A stretch of 64,000 bases of DNA from Denitromonas halophila (GCF_007625155.1 NZ_VMNK01000007.1:62001-126000); one strand, 5' to 3'. Shown: positions 42,586 to 52,293, counted from the stretch's first letter. Numbers and translations are program-made. The notes: a model not told the origin generated them from the sequence alone.

Positions 42586-42777
42586 CTAGCGGCCCAGATC
42601 CTTTGCCGAGGTGCCGGCAATGCCCCAGTTTTCTTTGGGGACGTCGTGGATCCACACCCGCACGTTCTGGGCCGGTGCACCGACGGCGTCGACCAGGGCC
42701 TGGGTCACTTTCTCGATCACCGCCCGCTTCTGTTCCTCGCTGCGGCCTTCAATCATGTAGATCTGTGCAAAAGGCAT
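42586..42777 (-). CDS. dmpI: 4-oxalocrotonate tautomerase
   Basis: 63 residues, start MPFAQIYMIEGRSEEQKRAVIEKVTQAL. The catalytic proline becomes residue 1 after Met removal, and arginines of the active site are present (RSEEQKR, VRVWIHDVPKENWG). It isomerises 2-hydroxymuconate to 2-oxohex-3-enedioate in the dehydrogenase branch of meta-cleavage. Confidence 0.93.
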   Translation of the reverse strand: MPFAQIYMIEGRSEEQKRAVIEKVTQALVDAVGAPAQNVRVWIHDVPKENWGIAGTSAKDLGR

Positions 42778-42792
42778 CTCGCTCTCCTCTGC

Positions 42793-43581
42793 TCAAATGA
42801 AGCGCAAGGACGTGCTGCCCATGCCCTGGATGCGCAAGGTGACTGAGTCGCCCGCCGCCACCGGAATGGCCTCGGTGATGCCGCCGGAGAGGATCAGCGT
42901 GCCGGCCGGAATCTCCTCACCGCGCTTGCCCAGCATGTTGGCCAGCATGGCGATGGCCGCCGCCGGATGGCCGAGCACCGCCGCGCCAGCGCCGAGCGCG
43001 ACCGGCTCGCCGTTCTTCTCCAGCACCACGCCGACGGTGCGCAGGTCCACATTGGCCACCGGCTGCGGCTGGCCGCCGATGACGAAGCGCGCGGCCGAGG
43101 TGTTGTCGGCCACCACGCTCTTCAGGTCGAACTTGAAATCGCGGTAGCGGCTGTCGATGACCTCGATGCCCGGCATGACAAAATCGGTCGCCGCCAGCAC
43201 CGCGCCGATATGGCAGCCCGGTCCGCGCAAGGCGGTCTTGGTGACGAAGGCGATCTCCGGTTCGACCTTGGGGTGGATCAGCTCGGAGACCTTCACCTCG
43301 CCGGCATCAGGCACGGCATAGTAGTCGGCCATGAAACCGAACACCGGCTCGGTCACGCCCATCTGCTTCATCTTGGCGTGCGAGGTCAGCCCGGCCTTGA
43401 GGCCGACGATCTTGTGACCGCGCGCGATCTTGCGCGCCCGGATCAGGTCCTGAATGGCGTAGGCGTCATCCCAGTCCATGTCCGGGTAGTCGTCGGTGAT
43501 CTTGTGGGTGTCCTGCGCTTCGAGCTCGCAGTTTTCGAGATGCTCGGCAAGTTTGGCAATGGTGGCTTGATCAAGCTTCAT
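42793..43581 (-). CDS. dmpH: 4-oxalocrotonate decarboxylase
   Basis: 262 residues of the hydratase/decarboxylase family: [30 protein letters not shown] and [20 protein letters not shown] with the metal-binding Glu pair. It decarboxylates 2-oxohex-3-enedioate to 2-oxopent-4-enoate, in complex with DmpE. Overlaps dmpG by 4 bases. Confidence 0.92.
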   Translation of the reverse strand: MKLDQATIAKLAEHLENCELEAQDTHKITDDYPDMDWDDAYAIQDLIRARKIARGHKIVGLKAGLTSHAKMKQMGVTEPVFGFMADYYAVPDAGEVKVSELIHPKVEPEIAFVTKTALRGPGCHIGAVLAATDFVMPGIEVIDSRYRDFKFDLKSVVADNTSAARFVIGGQPQPVANVDLRTVGVVLEKNGEPVALGAGAAVLGHPAAAIAMLANMLGKRGEEIPAGTLILSGGITEAIPVAAGDSVTLRIQGMGSTSLRFI

Positions 43582-44609
43582 GCCGCCACCCCGCGCTGTT
43601 TGGCCAGATTCATCGCGGTGTCCTCGATCATGTCTTCCTGCCCCCCGACCATGCCGCGCCGGCCCATCTCGACCAGGATGTCGCGCGCCGACACGCCGTA
43701 TTTCTTCTCAGCGCGCTTGGCGAACAGCAGGAAGGAGCCATACACGCCGGCATAGCCGAGGGTGAGCGCGTCGCGGTCGATGCGGATCGGGAAGTCCATG
43801 ATCGGCACCACCCGGTCTTCGGCCACGTCCTGGATCTTGAACACATCCACGCCGGTCTCGATGCCCATCAAATCGCACACTGCGACCAGCACTTCCATCG
43901 GCGTGTTGCCGGCGCCGGCACCCAGGCCGGCCGCCGCAGCGTCGATGCGGTTGGCGCCGACTTCAATCGCAGCGATCGAGTTGGCCACGCCCATGGCCAG
44001 GTTGTGGTGGCCATGGAAGCCGAGCTCGGTCTCCGGCTTGAGCGCCTCGCGCACCGCGCCGAGCCGGGCCTTGACGGTGTCGGGCAGCAGATGGCCGGCC
44101 GAATCGGTGATGTAGATGCAGTTGGCGCCGTAGCTCTCCATCAGCTTGGCCTGCGTCACCAGCCCCTCGGGGCTGTTCATGTGCGCCATCATCAGGAAAC
44201 CGACAGTGTCCATCTCGAGCTTGCGGGCCAGGCCGATGTGCTGTTCGCTCACATCCGCCTCGGTGCAGTGGGTGGCCACGCGGATGGTGTTCACGCCCAG
44301 TTCGTGCGCCATCTTGAGATGATCGACGGTGCCGATGCCCGGCAGCAGCAGTGCCGAGACCCTGGCCTGCTTCATCAGCGGGATCACCGTCGAGAGGTAT
44401 TCCTCGTCGGTGTGCGCCGGAAAACCGTAGTTCACCGAGCTGCCGCCCAGGCCGTCGCCATGGGTGACTTCGATCAACGGGATGCCCGCCTCGTCGAGGC
44501 CGACCGCGATGTTCTTCATCTGCTCCAGCGTCATCAGGTGGCGCTTGGGGTGCATGCCGTCACGCAGGGTCATGTCATGCACGGTAATTTTCTTGCCTTT
44601 GAGTGTCAT
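43578..44609 (-). CDS. dmpG: 4-hydroxy-2-oxovalerate aldolase
   Basis: 343 residues. HMGL-like TIM barrel: [23 protein letters not shown] with the metal-binding Asp, and [46 protein letters not shown]. It splits 4-hydroxy-2-oxovalerate to pyruvate and acetaldehyde and channels the latter to DmpF, encoded 10 bases upstream in the transcript. Confidence 0.95.
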   Translation of the reverse strand: MTLKGKKITVHDMTLRDGMHPKRHLMTLEQMKNIAVGLDEAGIPLIEVTHGDGLGGSSVNYGFPAHTDEEYLSTVIPLMKQARVSALLLPGIGTVDHLKMAHELGVNTIRVATHCTEADVSEQHIGLARKLEMDTVGFLMMAHMNSPEGLVTQAKLMESYGANCIYITDSAGHLLPDTVKARLGAVREALKPETELGFHGHHNLAMGVANSIAAIEVGANRIDAAAAGLGAGAGNTPMEVLVAVCDLMGIETGVDVFKIQDVAEDRVVPIMDFPIRIDRDALTLGYAGVYGSFLLFAKRAEKKYGVSARDILVEMGRRGMVGGQEDMIEDTAMNLAKQRGVAA

Positions 44610-44619
44610 GGCACGCTCC

Positions 44620-45531
44620 TTACGCGGTGACGGGTTCGAGGGTGAGTTCGCCCTTGAGGATTTCCTCGGCGAACATCTCGGCGGTGCGCGCGGCGGCGGC
44701 GGTCATGATGTCGAGGTTGCCGGCGTACTTGGGCAGGTAGTCGCCCAGGCCTTCAACCTCCATGAACACCGACACGCGATTGCCGTCGAACACCGGGCCA
44801 TTGACCAGCCGGTAGCCGGGCACATACTTCTGCACCTCGGCGATCATGGCGTGGATGGATTCGGTGATCTTCTGCTGGTCAGGCTCTGTCTCGGTGAGGC
44901 AGTGCACAGTGTCGCGCATGATCAGCGGCGGCTCGGCCGGGTTGACGATGATGATCGCCTTGCCGCGCTTGGCGCCACCCACCTTCTCCACCGCACCGGC
45001 GGTGGTGCGGGTGAATTCATCGATGTTCTTGCGCGTGCCGGGGCCGACCGACTTGCTGCCGACGGTGGCGACGATCTCGCCATAGGCCACAGGCTGCACC
45101 CGCGACACGGCGGCAACCATCGGGATGGTCGCCTGGCCACCGCAGGTGACCATATTGACGTTCATTTCCCGCTGGCCGACGTGCTGCTTGAGATTGACCG
45201 GCGGCACGCAGTAGGGGCCGATGGCCGCGGGCGTGAGGTCGATCATCATCGCGCCCTCGGCATTGACCTTGCGCGAGTTCTCGGCGTGCACATAGGCCGA
45301 GGTGGCATCGAAGACGATCTGCACGCCGTCGGCCTTCATGTGCGGGATCAGCCCATCCACACCCTCGGCGGTGGTCTTGAGCCCCATCTCGGCGGCGCGC
45401 TTGAGGCCGTCCGATTCCGGGTCGATGCCGACCATCCACACCGCCTCGAGCACCGGGCTGCGTTGCAGTTTGTAGAGCAGATCGGTGCCGATGTTGCCCG
45501 GCCCGATCAGCGCACATTTGATCTTGTTCAT
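44620..45531 (-). CDS. dmpF: Acetaldehyde dehydrogenase (acylating)
   Basis: 303 residues. Rossmann start [18 protein letters not shown]; catalytic Cys in [20 protein letters not shown]. It turns acetaldehyde, NAD and CoA into acetyl-CoA, forming a complex with DmpG. Its ATG overlaps the stop of the carboxymuconolactone-decarboxylase-like gene by one base. Confidence 0.95.
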   Translation of the reverse strand: MNKIKCALIGPGNIGTDLLYKLQRSPVLEAVWMVGIDPESDGLKRAAEMGLKTTAEGVDGLIPHMKADGVQIVFDATSAYVHAENSRKVNAEGAMMIDLTPAAIGPYCVPPVNLKQHVGQREMNVNMVTCGGQATIPMVAAVSRVQPVAYGEIVATVGSKSVGPGTRKNIDEFTRTTAGAVEKVGGAKRGKAIIIVNPAEPPLIMRDTVHCLTETEPDQQKITESIHAMIAEVQKYVPGYRLVNGPVFDGNRVSVFMEVEGLGDYLPKYAGNLDIMTAAAARTAEMFAEEILKGELTLEPVTA

Positions 45532-46142
45532 CAGTGTCCTTCCTCTTGGTTGGGGCCATGCTTGCCGACGTTCCAGCCGGTCGGGCCCAGCGTCTTGCTT
45601 GCGTTTTGCAGGGGCTCGGCCTCCAGCGTGGTGGCGAGCGAATCGTTCCAGCGGTTGAAGAAGCCGAACAGGCCGATCACGCCGAGCATCTCGACGATCT
45701 GCCCCTCGCTCCAGTGCGCGCGCAACTGGGCGAACAGCGCATCTGTCACATCGTTCGGCTGGCTGGCCGCGGCCAGGGCAAAGTCGAGCGCGACCCGCTC
45801 GGCCTCGCTGAACAGCGGGCTGCTGCGGTACTCGGCGATGGCCGCCAGCTTGTCGGCGCTCACGCCGTGGCGCATGGCGCTGGTGGCGGTGTGGGCCCGG
45901 CAGTACATGCAGCCAGCGGCCATGCTGGCCACATGCCCGATGAGCCGCTTGAGGCCGAGATCGACCTCACCTTTCGGGTCATACACCCCTTTGCTCAAGG
46001 CGATCAGACCGCGCGCGAGGCTCGGCCGGTGCGCCATGGTGAGCAGGCTGTTGGGCACGAAACCGAGCGTCTTCTCGAAGAAGGCGAAGTCCGCCGCCAG
46101 TTCGTGCGACGCATCGATGATCAGGGGGTCGAGTCGCGCCAT
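45531..46142 (-). CDS. Carboxymuconolactone decarboxylase/AhpD-like protein within the meta operon
   Basis: 203 residues. CMD/AhpD fold with the redox motif CMYCRAHT (C78, C81, H84) in [24 protein letters not shown]. The CxxC plus His points to the AhpD-type peroxidase-related subgroup rather than to true carboxymuconolactone decarboxylase. It is inserted between dmpE and dmpF and translationally coupled to dmpF. Possible roles are repair of oxidative damage or handling of a side product; no function is established. Confidence 0.82.
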   Translation of the reverse strand: MARLDPLIIDASHELAADFAFFEKTLGFVPNSLLTMAHRPSLARGLIALSKGVYDPKGEVDLGLKRLIGHVASMAAGCMYCRAHTATSAMRHGVSADKLAAIAEYRSSPLFSEAERVALDFALAAASQPNDVTDALFAQLRAHWSEGQIVEMLGVIGLFGFFNRWNDSLATTLEAEPLQNASKTLGPTGWNVGKHGPNQEEGH

Positions 46143-46152
46143 GGTTGTCTCC

Positions 46153-46935
46153 TCAGACGAAGCGCACCGAGCAGCCGCCAACGCCGCCAATGGTGACGCG
46201 CAGGTTGTCGCCAGCGGCCACCGGCACCATCGCGCCGAGCGCGCCAGAGAGCACCACTTCGCCGGCCTTGAGGCCGATGCCGAGCGAACCGAGCATGTTG
46301 ACCAGCCACACCACGGCATTGACCGGGTGCGCCAGGGTGGCGGCGCCGGCGCCGGTAACGACGATCTCGCCGTTCTTCTCGAGCACCATGCCGCAGGTGG
46401 CCAGATCGACCTCGCGCGGATCAACCATGCGATCACCGAGCACAAACACGCCGCAGGAGGCGTTGTCCGCCACGGTGTCCTGGATCTTGATTTTCCAGTC
46501 GCGGATGCGTGAATCGACGATCTCGAAGCAGGCCATCACCCCTTCGGTAGCGCGCAGCACATCGGCCGCGGTCACACCCGGCCCCTGCAGGTCGTGCTTG
46601 AGTACGAAGGCGATTTCCCCCTCGGCCTTGGGCTGGATCAGCGTGTTCATCGGGATCGATTCGCCCTCGTTGAACACCATGCCGTCGGTGAGCCAGCCAA
46701 AGTCCGGCTGATGCACGCCAAGCATGTTCATCACCGCCTTCGAGGTGACGCCGATCTTCTTGCCGATCACCGTCTCGCCCGCGTCGATGCGGCGCGCGAG
46801 CATGCGCTGCTGAATCTGGTAAGCGTCTTCGATGGTGATCTCGGGATGGCGCTCGGTCAGCGGTGTAAGCACCTCGCCGGTGGTCAGCGCGGTATAGAGC
46901 TCGTCGCCGAGGCGGTTGATCAGGTCCTGTTCCAT
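46153..46935 (-). CDS. dmpE: 2-oxopent-4-enoate hydratase
   Basis: 260 residues: TVIGKKIGVTSKAVMNMLGVHQPDFGWLTDGMVF and QPKAEGEIAFVLKHDLQGPGVT, the hydratase counterpart of DmpH. It adds water to 2-oxopent-4-enoate to give 4-hydroxy-2-oxovalerate. About 40% of positions match the DmpH in this window by eye, as expected for the two sister families. Confidence 0.92.
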   Translation of the reverse strand: MEQDLINRLGDELYTALTTGEVLTPLTERHPEITIEDAYQIQQRMLARRIDAGETVIGKKIGVTSKAVMNMLGVHQPDFGWLTDGMVFNEGESIPMNTLIQPKAEGEIAFVLKHDLQGPGVTAADVLRATEGVMACFEIVDSRIRDWKIKIQDTVADNASCGVFVLGDRMVDPREVDLATCGMVLEKNGEIVVTGAGAATLAHPVNAVVWLVNMLGSLGIGLKAGEVVLSGALGAMVPVAAGDNLRVTIGGVGGCSVRFV

Positions 46936-46944
46936 GGGTCTTCC

Positions 46945-47790
46945 TCAGTGCGTGGATTCGGGGGTGGCTTCGGCGAGGAAATCGCCCACCAGGCGGGCGA
47001 AACGCGCGGCGTGTTCGATCTGCGTCCAGTGGCCGCAGCGGCCAAAGACATGCAGCTGGGCGCGGTCGATCCACTGCGCCAGGGTCAGCGAGTTGGCCAG
47101 CGGAATGACCCGGTCGTCGCGGCCGTGGATGACCAGCGTCTCGTGCGCGATGGCGCGGATGTCGGCCTCGGCGCTCGCCATGGCGTCCACCCAGCGCTGG
47201 CGCGGGGCCGGGAACATGGCGGCGAAGCTCTCCTGAAAGCCGGGGCGGATGCTCGCGTCGAAACGCAATTGGGCCAGCTCGTCGTTCACCAGCGTGCGAT
47301 CCCAGGCAAACAGGTCGAGCAGCGTGCGCATGTTATCGAGGCTCGGCGTGTAGCCCCACACCGCGTCCAGCCCGGCGGTGATCTCGAAGGGCACGCCGAC
47401 GCTGCCCATCAGCACCAGCCGGCGCACGCGCTGCGGGTGGCGAATCGCCAGCGCCAGGGCCAGCGCGCCGCCAAAGGAGTTGCCCACCAGATCGGCCTGT
47501 TCGATATCGAGCGCATCGAGCACGCCGACGGCCTGCGCCACCCAGTTGTCCATTGTGTAGTCGTAGCCGTCGGGCCGGGCGGAGAAGCCGAAGCCGGCCA
47601 TGTCCGGCGCGATCACCCGCGCCTGCCTGGCCAGCGTGGGCATCACCAGGCGCCAGTTGGCCCAGGCCGACACACCCGGCCCGGAGCCGTGGATCATCAG
47701 CACCGGAAAGCCCGTGCCCATGTCGTGCACATTGGTCTCGATGCCGGCCGCGACAATGCGCTGACCGATCTCGGGGCTGGCGGCGGTCAT
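46945..47790 (-). CDS. dmpD: 2-hydroxymuconic semialdehyde hydrolase
   Basis: 281 residues, alpha/beta hydrolase: oxyanion segment MIHGSGPGVSAWANW, nucleophile Ser in LVGNSFGGALAL, Asp in VIHGRDDRVIP and His in FGRCGHWTQIEH. It hydrolyses ring-cleavage products, especially ketones from methylcatechols. A GTG at 47802 overlapping the dmpC stop could be the true start, adding four residues. Confidence 0.93.
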   Translation of the reverse strand: MTAASPEIGQRIVAAGIETNVHDMGTGFPVLMIHGSGPGVSAWANWRLVMPTLARQARVIAPDMAGFGFSARPDGYDYTMDNWVAQAVGVLDALDIEQADLVGNSFGGALALALAIRHPQRVRRLVLMGSVGVPFEITAGLDAVWGYTPSLDNMRTLLDLFAWDRTLVNDELAQLRFDASIRPGFQESFAAMFPAPRQRWVDAMASAEADIRAIAHETLVIHGRDDRVIPLANSLTLAQWIDRAQLHVFGRCGHWTQIEHAARFARLVGDFLAEATPESTH

Positions 47791-47798
47791 GACGGTGC

Positions 47799-49253
47799 TC
47801 ACAGCTTGATGCACACGTTCTTGAGTTCGGTGTAGAACTCGAGCGAATGCACCCCGCCCTCGCGGCCGATGCCCGATTGCTTGGCCCCGCCGAAGGGGGT
47901 GCGCAGGTCGCGCAGGAACCAGCTGTTGACCCACACCAGCCCCACCTCGAGCCGGCCGGCTACGCGGTGGGCGCGGGTCAGATCCTGAGTCCACACCGAG
48001 GCCGCCAGCCCGTACTGCGTGTCGTTGGCGCGACGGACGATTTCGTCCTCGCTGTCAAAGGGCTGGATCAGGGCGCAGGGGCCGAAGATCTCTTCGCGCG
48101 CAATCGCGGAGTCGTCATCCAGCCCGGTCCACAAGGTCGGCTGCACCCAGGCACCTTCGGCCATCACACCGGGCATCTGCACCGCGCCGCCCCCGGTCAC
48201 CACGGTCGCTCCCAACTCGCGCGCCTTGGCGTAGTAGGACAAGACCTTGTTCTTGTGCTCCTGCGAAATCAGCGGGCCGAGTCCAGTGTCCGGATCCTCC
48301 GGGCGGCCAAGACGCAAGCCTTCGGCGCCGACCTTGAGCGCGGCAACGAACTTGTCGAAGATCGGCCGCTCGACATACACCCGCTCGGTGCCCAGGCAGA
48401 CCTGGCCGCAGTTGGCGAACACCGAGCGCATGGTGCCCTCGATGGCAGCATCGAAATCGCAGTCGGCAAACACGATGGCCGGGTTCTTGCCGCCCATCTC
48501 CAGCGACACCGGACGCGAGCCGGTGGCCGCGGCCTTCATGATGGCCTCGCCGGTGCGGGTCTCGCCGGTGAAGGTGATGGCATCGACCTGCGGGTGAGTA
48601 GTGACGAATTCGCCCGCCGAGCCCGGCCCGAAACCATGCACCACGTTGTAGACGCCCTTGGGCACGCCGGCGGCATTCATCACCTCGCCGAGTAGTGCGG
48701 CAGTCTGCGGCGTCTCTTCGGAGGGCTTGACCACCACCGTGTTGCCGCAGGCCAGCGCGGGACCGACCTTCCAGGTCATCAGCAACAGTGGCAGGTTCCA
48801 CGGGCAGATCACCCCGACCACGCCCACCGGCCGGCGCAGCGCATAGTTGAGCGCGCCACGCCCGTCAGGCGTCGCCATCTCGAAGAACTCGCTGGGCACG
48901 TTCTTGACCACGTCGGCAAAGATCTTGAAGTTCGCCGCGCCGCGCGGGATGTCGATATGCCGCGCCAGACTCATCGGCTTGCCGGTGTCGGCACATTCGG
49001 CAGCGAGGAATTCATCGAAGCGGGCGTTGATGCCATCGGCTACCGCATAGAGGATATCGACACGCTCGCCCACGGTCATGCGCCCCCAAGGGCCGTTGAG
49101 GGCCGCGCGGGCCGCCGCCACGGCGGCGTCCACCTCGGCCTTGCCGGCTTCGTGCACCGCGCCGATCACCGTGTTGTCGAGCGGCGAGCGCTTCTCGAAG
49201 GTCTTCGCGGTGCTGACGTATTCGCCGTTGATGAAATTGCGGATCTGGTTCAT
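47799..49253 (-). CDS. dmpC: 2-hydroxymuconic semialdehyde dehydrogenase
   Basis: 484 residues of the aldehyde dehydrogenase superfamily. Glu in VSLEMGGKNPAIVFADCD, catalytic Cys in FANCGQVCLGTERVYVERP, cofactor motif FTGETRTGEAIMKAAA. It oxidises 2-hydroxymuconic semialdehyde to 2-hydroxymuconate, the oxalocrotonate branch. Confidence 0.94.
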   Translation of the reverse strand: MNQIRNFINGEYVSTAKTFEKRSPLDNTVIGAVHEAGKAEVDAAVAAARAALNGPWGRMTVGERVDILYAVADGINARFDEFLAAECADTGKPMSLARHIDIPRGAANFKIFADVVKNVPSEFFEMATPDGRGALNYALRRPVGVVGVICPWNLPLLLMTWKVGPALACGNTVVVKPSEETPQTAALLGEVMNAAGVPKGVYNVVHGFGPGSAGEFVTTHPQVDAITFTGETRTGEAIMKAAATGSRPVSLEMGGKNPAIVFADCDFDAAIEGTMRSVFANCGQVCLGTERVYVERPIFDKFVAALKVGAEGLRLGRPEDPDTGLGPLISQEHKNKVLSYYAKARELGATVVTGGGAVQMPGVMAEGAWVQPTLWTGLDDDSAIAREEIFGPCALIQPFDSEDEIVRRANDTQYGLAASVWTQDLTRAHRVAGRLEVGLVWVNSWFLRDLRTPFGGAKQSGIGREGGVHSLEFYTELKNVCIKL

Positions 49254-49260
49254 GTGTCGT

Positions 49261-49728
49261 TCAACCCTGTTTGTTGTCTTGTGTCACTTCCGCCCCGATG
49301 ACCGCCAAAGCGGCCCGGGCGCAAGCCTCGTCCTGTTCTTCAGAAGCGCCTGAGACGCCCACCCCGCCGATCAGCACGCCGTCGATACGGATCGGCAGCC
49401 CACCGCCAAACACCACCAGCCTCGGCCGCGCCGAAAAACCGAGCTTCATGCCTTCGTCGTGACCGACAACCTTCATCCAGTCGCCCGTCGGAAAACCAAA
49501 TCCCGCGGCCGTGTAGGCCTTGTCGATGGCGATATCGATCGACTGAACGAAGGCCCCCGGCATGCGCAGGAAGGCCGCCAGATTGCCGCCGCTGTCGGCC
49601 ACTGCCACGTTGATGCGCACCCCGAGTTCGCGGGCATGCGCAACTGCCGCGCTCACGGCCTGCGCCGCTGCGTCGCAGCCAATGACTGCCTGGGTAACCA
49701 CCACGGATTCGCGCTGAACCGATGCCAT
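49261..49728 (-). CDS. GlcG/HbpS-family haem-degrading-like protein
   Basis: 155 residues: ARELGVRINVAVADSGGNLAAFLRMPGAFVQSIDIAIDKAYTAAGFG and GGGLPIRIDGVLIGGVGVSGASEEQDEACARAAL, the HbpS/GlcG (DUF336) signature. Proteins of this family are common first genes of meta-cleavage operons, with unproven roles in cofactor or substrate binding. Starts 32 bases after a predicted -10 at 49760-49765. Confidence 0.87.
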   Translation of the reverse strand: MASVQRESVVVTQAVIGCDAAAQAVSAAVAHARELGVRINVAVADSGGNLAAFLRMPGAFVQSIDIAIDKAYTAAGFGFPTGDWMKVVGHDEGMKLGFSARPRLVVFGGGLPIRIDGVLIGGVGVSGASEEQDEACARAALAVIGAEVTQDNKQG

Positions 49729-49753
49729 GACTGTTTGCCTTTCGCCTGTGTTG

Positions 49754-49773
49754 ATACGAACAATATTTCGTAT
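49754..49773. promoter_or_regulatory. GntR-type operator dyad
   Basis: ATACGAA-CAATAT-TTCGTAT, a perfect 7-bp dyad that overlaps the predicted -10 of the hbpS-dmpC operon and lies 110 bases before the divergent gntR gene. Confidence 0.55.
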
Positions 49774-49810
49774 TATTCTCGACGTCAACACATTTTCTCG
49801 AGATTTTTAT
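49760..49810 (-). promoter_or_regulatory. Promoter block 1 (hbpS-dmpCDEFGHI) with CTCGAG palindrome
   Basis: On the minus strand: AAAATCTCGAGAAAAT, then TTGACG (-35, 49783-49788), 17-base spacer and TATTGT (-10, 49760-49765). The block is repeated almost unchanged upstream of the second catechol dioxygenase gene (53331-53380). Confidence 0.6.
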
Positions 49811-49882
49811 ATTTCACCGAACATTGCTGTTTCGATAGAATGAGCACGTCATTCGCGCACCCGCAAAGGAACAAGGATCGCC

Positions 49883-50641
49883 ATGAGCGACGCAGCCTTG
49901 AACAACACCACCGCCGCCCCTGATACGGGCATGGAACCCAAGACCCTGGTCGAAGGCGCCTACCGCCGCCTGCGGCGGAACATCGTCGAGGGCGTGCATC
50001 CGCCGGGCGAAAAGCTCCGGGTCGAACACCTCAAGGAGCAGTACGACGTGGGCGCCGGCACGCTGCGCGAGGCGCTGCAACTGCTGGTCACCGACGCCCT
50101 CGTGGTCGCCCAGGGCCAGCGGGGGTTTCGCGTTGCGCCCATTTCGCTGAAAGACTTCGAGGACATCACCCGCACCCGCGTGCTGATCGAGACCGAAGCG
50201 CTGCGCCAGTCCATCGCCCTGGGCGACGACGACTGGGAAGGCCGGGTACTGGCCGCGTTCCACCGCCTGTCGCGGGCCGAAGAGCGCCTTGACGACGAGG
50301 CCAGCGCGCGGGAAGACTGGGAGGAGCGCAACCGGGTCTTTCACGAGGTGCTGATCAGCGCCTGTCCGTCGCGCTGGATCCAGCACTTTCAGCAGATCCT
50401 GTATCGGCAGTCGGAGCGCTATCGGCGCCTGAGCCTGTTCCGCAACCCGATCCCGCGCGACGTGCACGCCGAACACCAGTTGCTGTGCGACACCACCGTT
50501 GCCCGTGACAGCGAGGCGGCCTGCAAGGTGCTCACCGAGCACATCCTGCGCACGCTCGACGCTGTCCGGCACATGCCGACCGAATTCCTGACGGCGGCTG
50601 CGCCGGTATCTCTGGCCCGCCAGAAGGCCGATCAGGCGTGA
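49883..50641 (+). CDS. GntR-family transcriptional regulator (FadR/FCD type)
   Basis: 252 residues. N-terminal winged helix (AYRRLRRNIVEGVHPPGEKLRVEHLKEQYDVGAGTLREALQLLVTDALV) and a C-terminal FCD ligand domain (RVLIETEALRQSIALGDD, FHEVLISACPSRWIQHF, EHQLLCDTTVARDSEAA). Divergent from the hbpS-dmpC operon with a dyad at that operon's -10, so it is a candidate repressor responding to a pathway metabolite. AAGGA ribosome site. Confidence 0.9.
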   Translation: MSDAALNNTTAAPDTGMEPKTLVEGAYRRLRRNIVEGVHPPGEKLRVEHLKEQYDVGAGTLREALQLLVTDALVVAQGQRGFRVAPISLKDFEDITRTRVLIETEALRQSIALGDDDWEGRVLAAFHRLSRAEERLDDEASAREDWEERNRVFHEVLISACPSRWIQHFQQILYRQSERYRRLSLFRNPIPRDVHAEHQLLCDTTVARDSEAACKVLTEHILRTLDAVRHMPTEFLTAAAPVSLARQKADQA

Positions 50642-51180
50642 GCAGCCCAGTTGTCCGGGTGGCACATCGGCGAGTTCGGCCGCAGTGCGCCAAGGCCTAT
50701 GAAGCGCTGGTGCGCGGCATGTTTGAAGATGCACGGCAATTACCCGGCTTCCTGGGCGCGGAGCTGACGCCGCCACTTGGCGACGGCAATGAATACCGGG
50801 TGGCGCTGAAGTTCGCCACCGATGCTGATCTCGAACGCTGGAATCTTTCGGAGGCACGCGCGCTATGGCATACGCGCCTCGCCCCACTGGCCGACGGCGA
50901 CCCGGAATACCACTTGCTGTCGGGCATGGAGGCATGGTTCGTGCCGCCGCCGGTGCCCTCGGCACACCCACCCTCACGGGCGCGCATGACGGTGGTGACC
51001 TGGCTGGGGATTTTCCCCACCGTGTCGCTGCTGCTCTACGTCCTCGGCCCGGTGCTCGCGCCCCTGCCCTTCTTGCTGCGCACGGCCATCCTCACCGCCA
51101 TCGTGGTGCCGTGCATGACCTACCTCGTCATGCCGCGGCTGACCCGCGCGCTGCGCGACTGGTTGCAGGCGGGCAGCTGA
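50638..51180 (+). CDS. Antibiotic-biosynthesis-monooxygenase-like domain fused to two membrane helices
   Basis: 180 residues from a GTG that overlaps the gntR stop. The N-terminal ~100 residues form an ABM ferredoxin-like fold (RVAHRRVRPQCAKAYEALVRGMFEDARQLPGFLGAEL). The C-terminal part has two hydrophobic helices (TWLGIFPTVSLLLYVLGPVLA and FLLRTAILTAIVVPCMTYLVM). This ABM-membrane fusion is seen as a conserved hypothetical family; function unknown. Translational coupling to gntR suggests joint function. Confidence 0.8.
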   Translation: MSSPVVRVAHRRVRPQCAKAYEALVRGMFEDARQLPGFLGAELTPPLGDGNEYRVALKFATDADLERWNLSEARALWHTRLAPLADGDPEYHLLSGMEAWFVPPPVPSAHPPSRARMTVVTWLGIFPTVSLLLYVLGPVLAPLPFLLRTAILTAIVVPCMTYLVMPRLTRALRDWLQAGS

Positions 51181-51209
51181 CAACGCGTCGTGCTGCCCGC
51201 TCGGCACCG

Positions 51210-52136
51210 TCAGGACACCACGCTGAGGAAGCGCTCATTGAGCTTGCGGTCATGGTAGAACACCGCCGGGCCTACCTGATCGAAGGTCCACTTGATCGGC
51301 TGCTGGTCCGGATAGGTCTGGTAGCCGCCACAGAAGGTCTCGAAGCGGTTGCCTGAGGGATCGAAGGCGTAGATGGTGGTGCCGCGCGTGACGCCATGGC
51401 GGGTCGGGCCGATGTCGATCGACACCCGGTTCATGGACATGATGTCGGCCGCCCGCAGCACCTGCTCCCAACTCTCGAGCAGGAATGAAACGTGATGCAG
51501 CTTGCCCGGCTCCGGGTGGCGCACGAAGGCGATGTCGTGTGCCTTATTCGAGCAGGTCAGCCAGATCGCCAGATCGGCCTCGCCATCGTCCATCAGCACA
51601 TGCTCGACCAGATAGAAGCCAAGCACGTCTTCGAAGATCTTGCGGGCGCCGTCAATGTCCGGCCCATATAACAGGCAGTGGTCGAAGCGCACCGGGTTGA
51701 TGCCTTTGGCGTCGGGCACCCAGACTTCCGGATTGACGTAGGGCATGCCGTTGCCGACGTCGGTCTTCTCGGCATACAGCTCGATCTGGTGGCCCGTGGG
51801 AATCTCGAAGCGCACGCGCTCGCCGGTCTCGAGCATCTCGCCGGCGGCGATGCGCTCGGTGTGCACGCCGTAGGCACGCAGGTCGGCATCGAGTTTATCG
51901 AGCGTCGCTTGGTCGGCCACCTTGAAGCCGACGAAGTCGACGCCGGCTTCATCGGCCTCGCGGATGATGAAGCTGTTGTGGTCCCGCTCGTCCTGGGTCT
52001 TGAAGTAGACCCGGCCCTGCGTATCGCGGCCCATCTCCTTCAGGCCGATAACGTTGGTGTAGAAATCGATGCTTTGCTGGAGGTCCAGCACCCGCATCTG
52101 AAAATGGCCAGGGCGCAACACGCCGGTGATTGCCAT
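51210..52136 (-). CDS. Catechol 2,3-dioxygenase, copy 1
   Basis: 308 residues, type I extradiol dioxygenase with two VOC-like domains. Iron ligands: His in RFDHCLLYG (residue 153), His in [10 protein letters not shown] (214) and Glu in GNRFETF (about 265), with the His/Tyr motif [15 protein letters not shown]. It cleaves catechol to 2-hydroxymuconic semialdehyde. The N-terminal half differs clearly from copy 2 (GHFQMRVLDLQQSIDFY against [17 protein letters not shown]), while the C-terminal 100 residues are nearly the same, which suggests a duplication with different substrate range. Confidence 0.92.
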   Translation of the reverse strand: MAITGVLRPGHFQMRVLDLQQSIDFYTNVIGLKEMGRDTQGRVYFKTQDERDHNSFIIREADEAGVDFVGFKVADQATLDKLDADLRAYGVHTERIAAGEMLETGERVRFEIPTGHQIELYAEKTDVGNGMPYVNPEVWVPDAKGINPVRFDHCLLYGPDIDGARKIFEDVLGFYLVEHVLMDDGEADLAIWLTCSNKAHDIAFVRHPEPGKLHHVSFLLESWEQVLRAADIMSMNRVSIDIGPTRHGVTRGTTIYAFDPSGNRFETFCGGYQTYPDQQPIKWTFDQVGPAVFYHDRKLNERFLSVVS

Positions 52137-52293
52137 GATGGTCTCCTTCCTCTATGCCGTCCCCGTTCGGGCGCGGGGGTATGCCCTTTTATGATCTGAT
52201 GTCGTCCCGTGCGGACATCTGGTGTCGGGCGTGTCATGTCGCGTCCGGCCCAGGCCGGCACGACTTTTCTCTCTCTGCGGGGAAGTCAAACCA

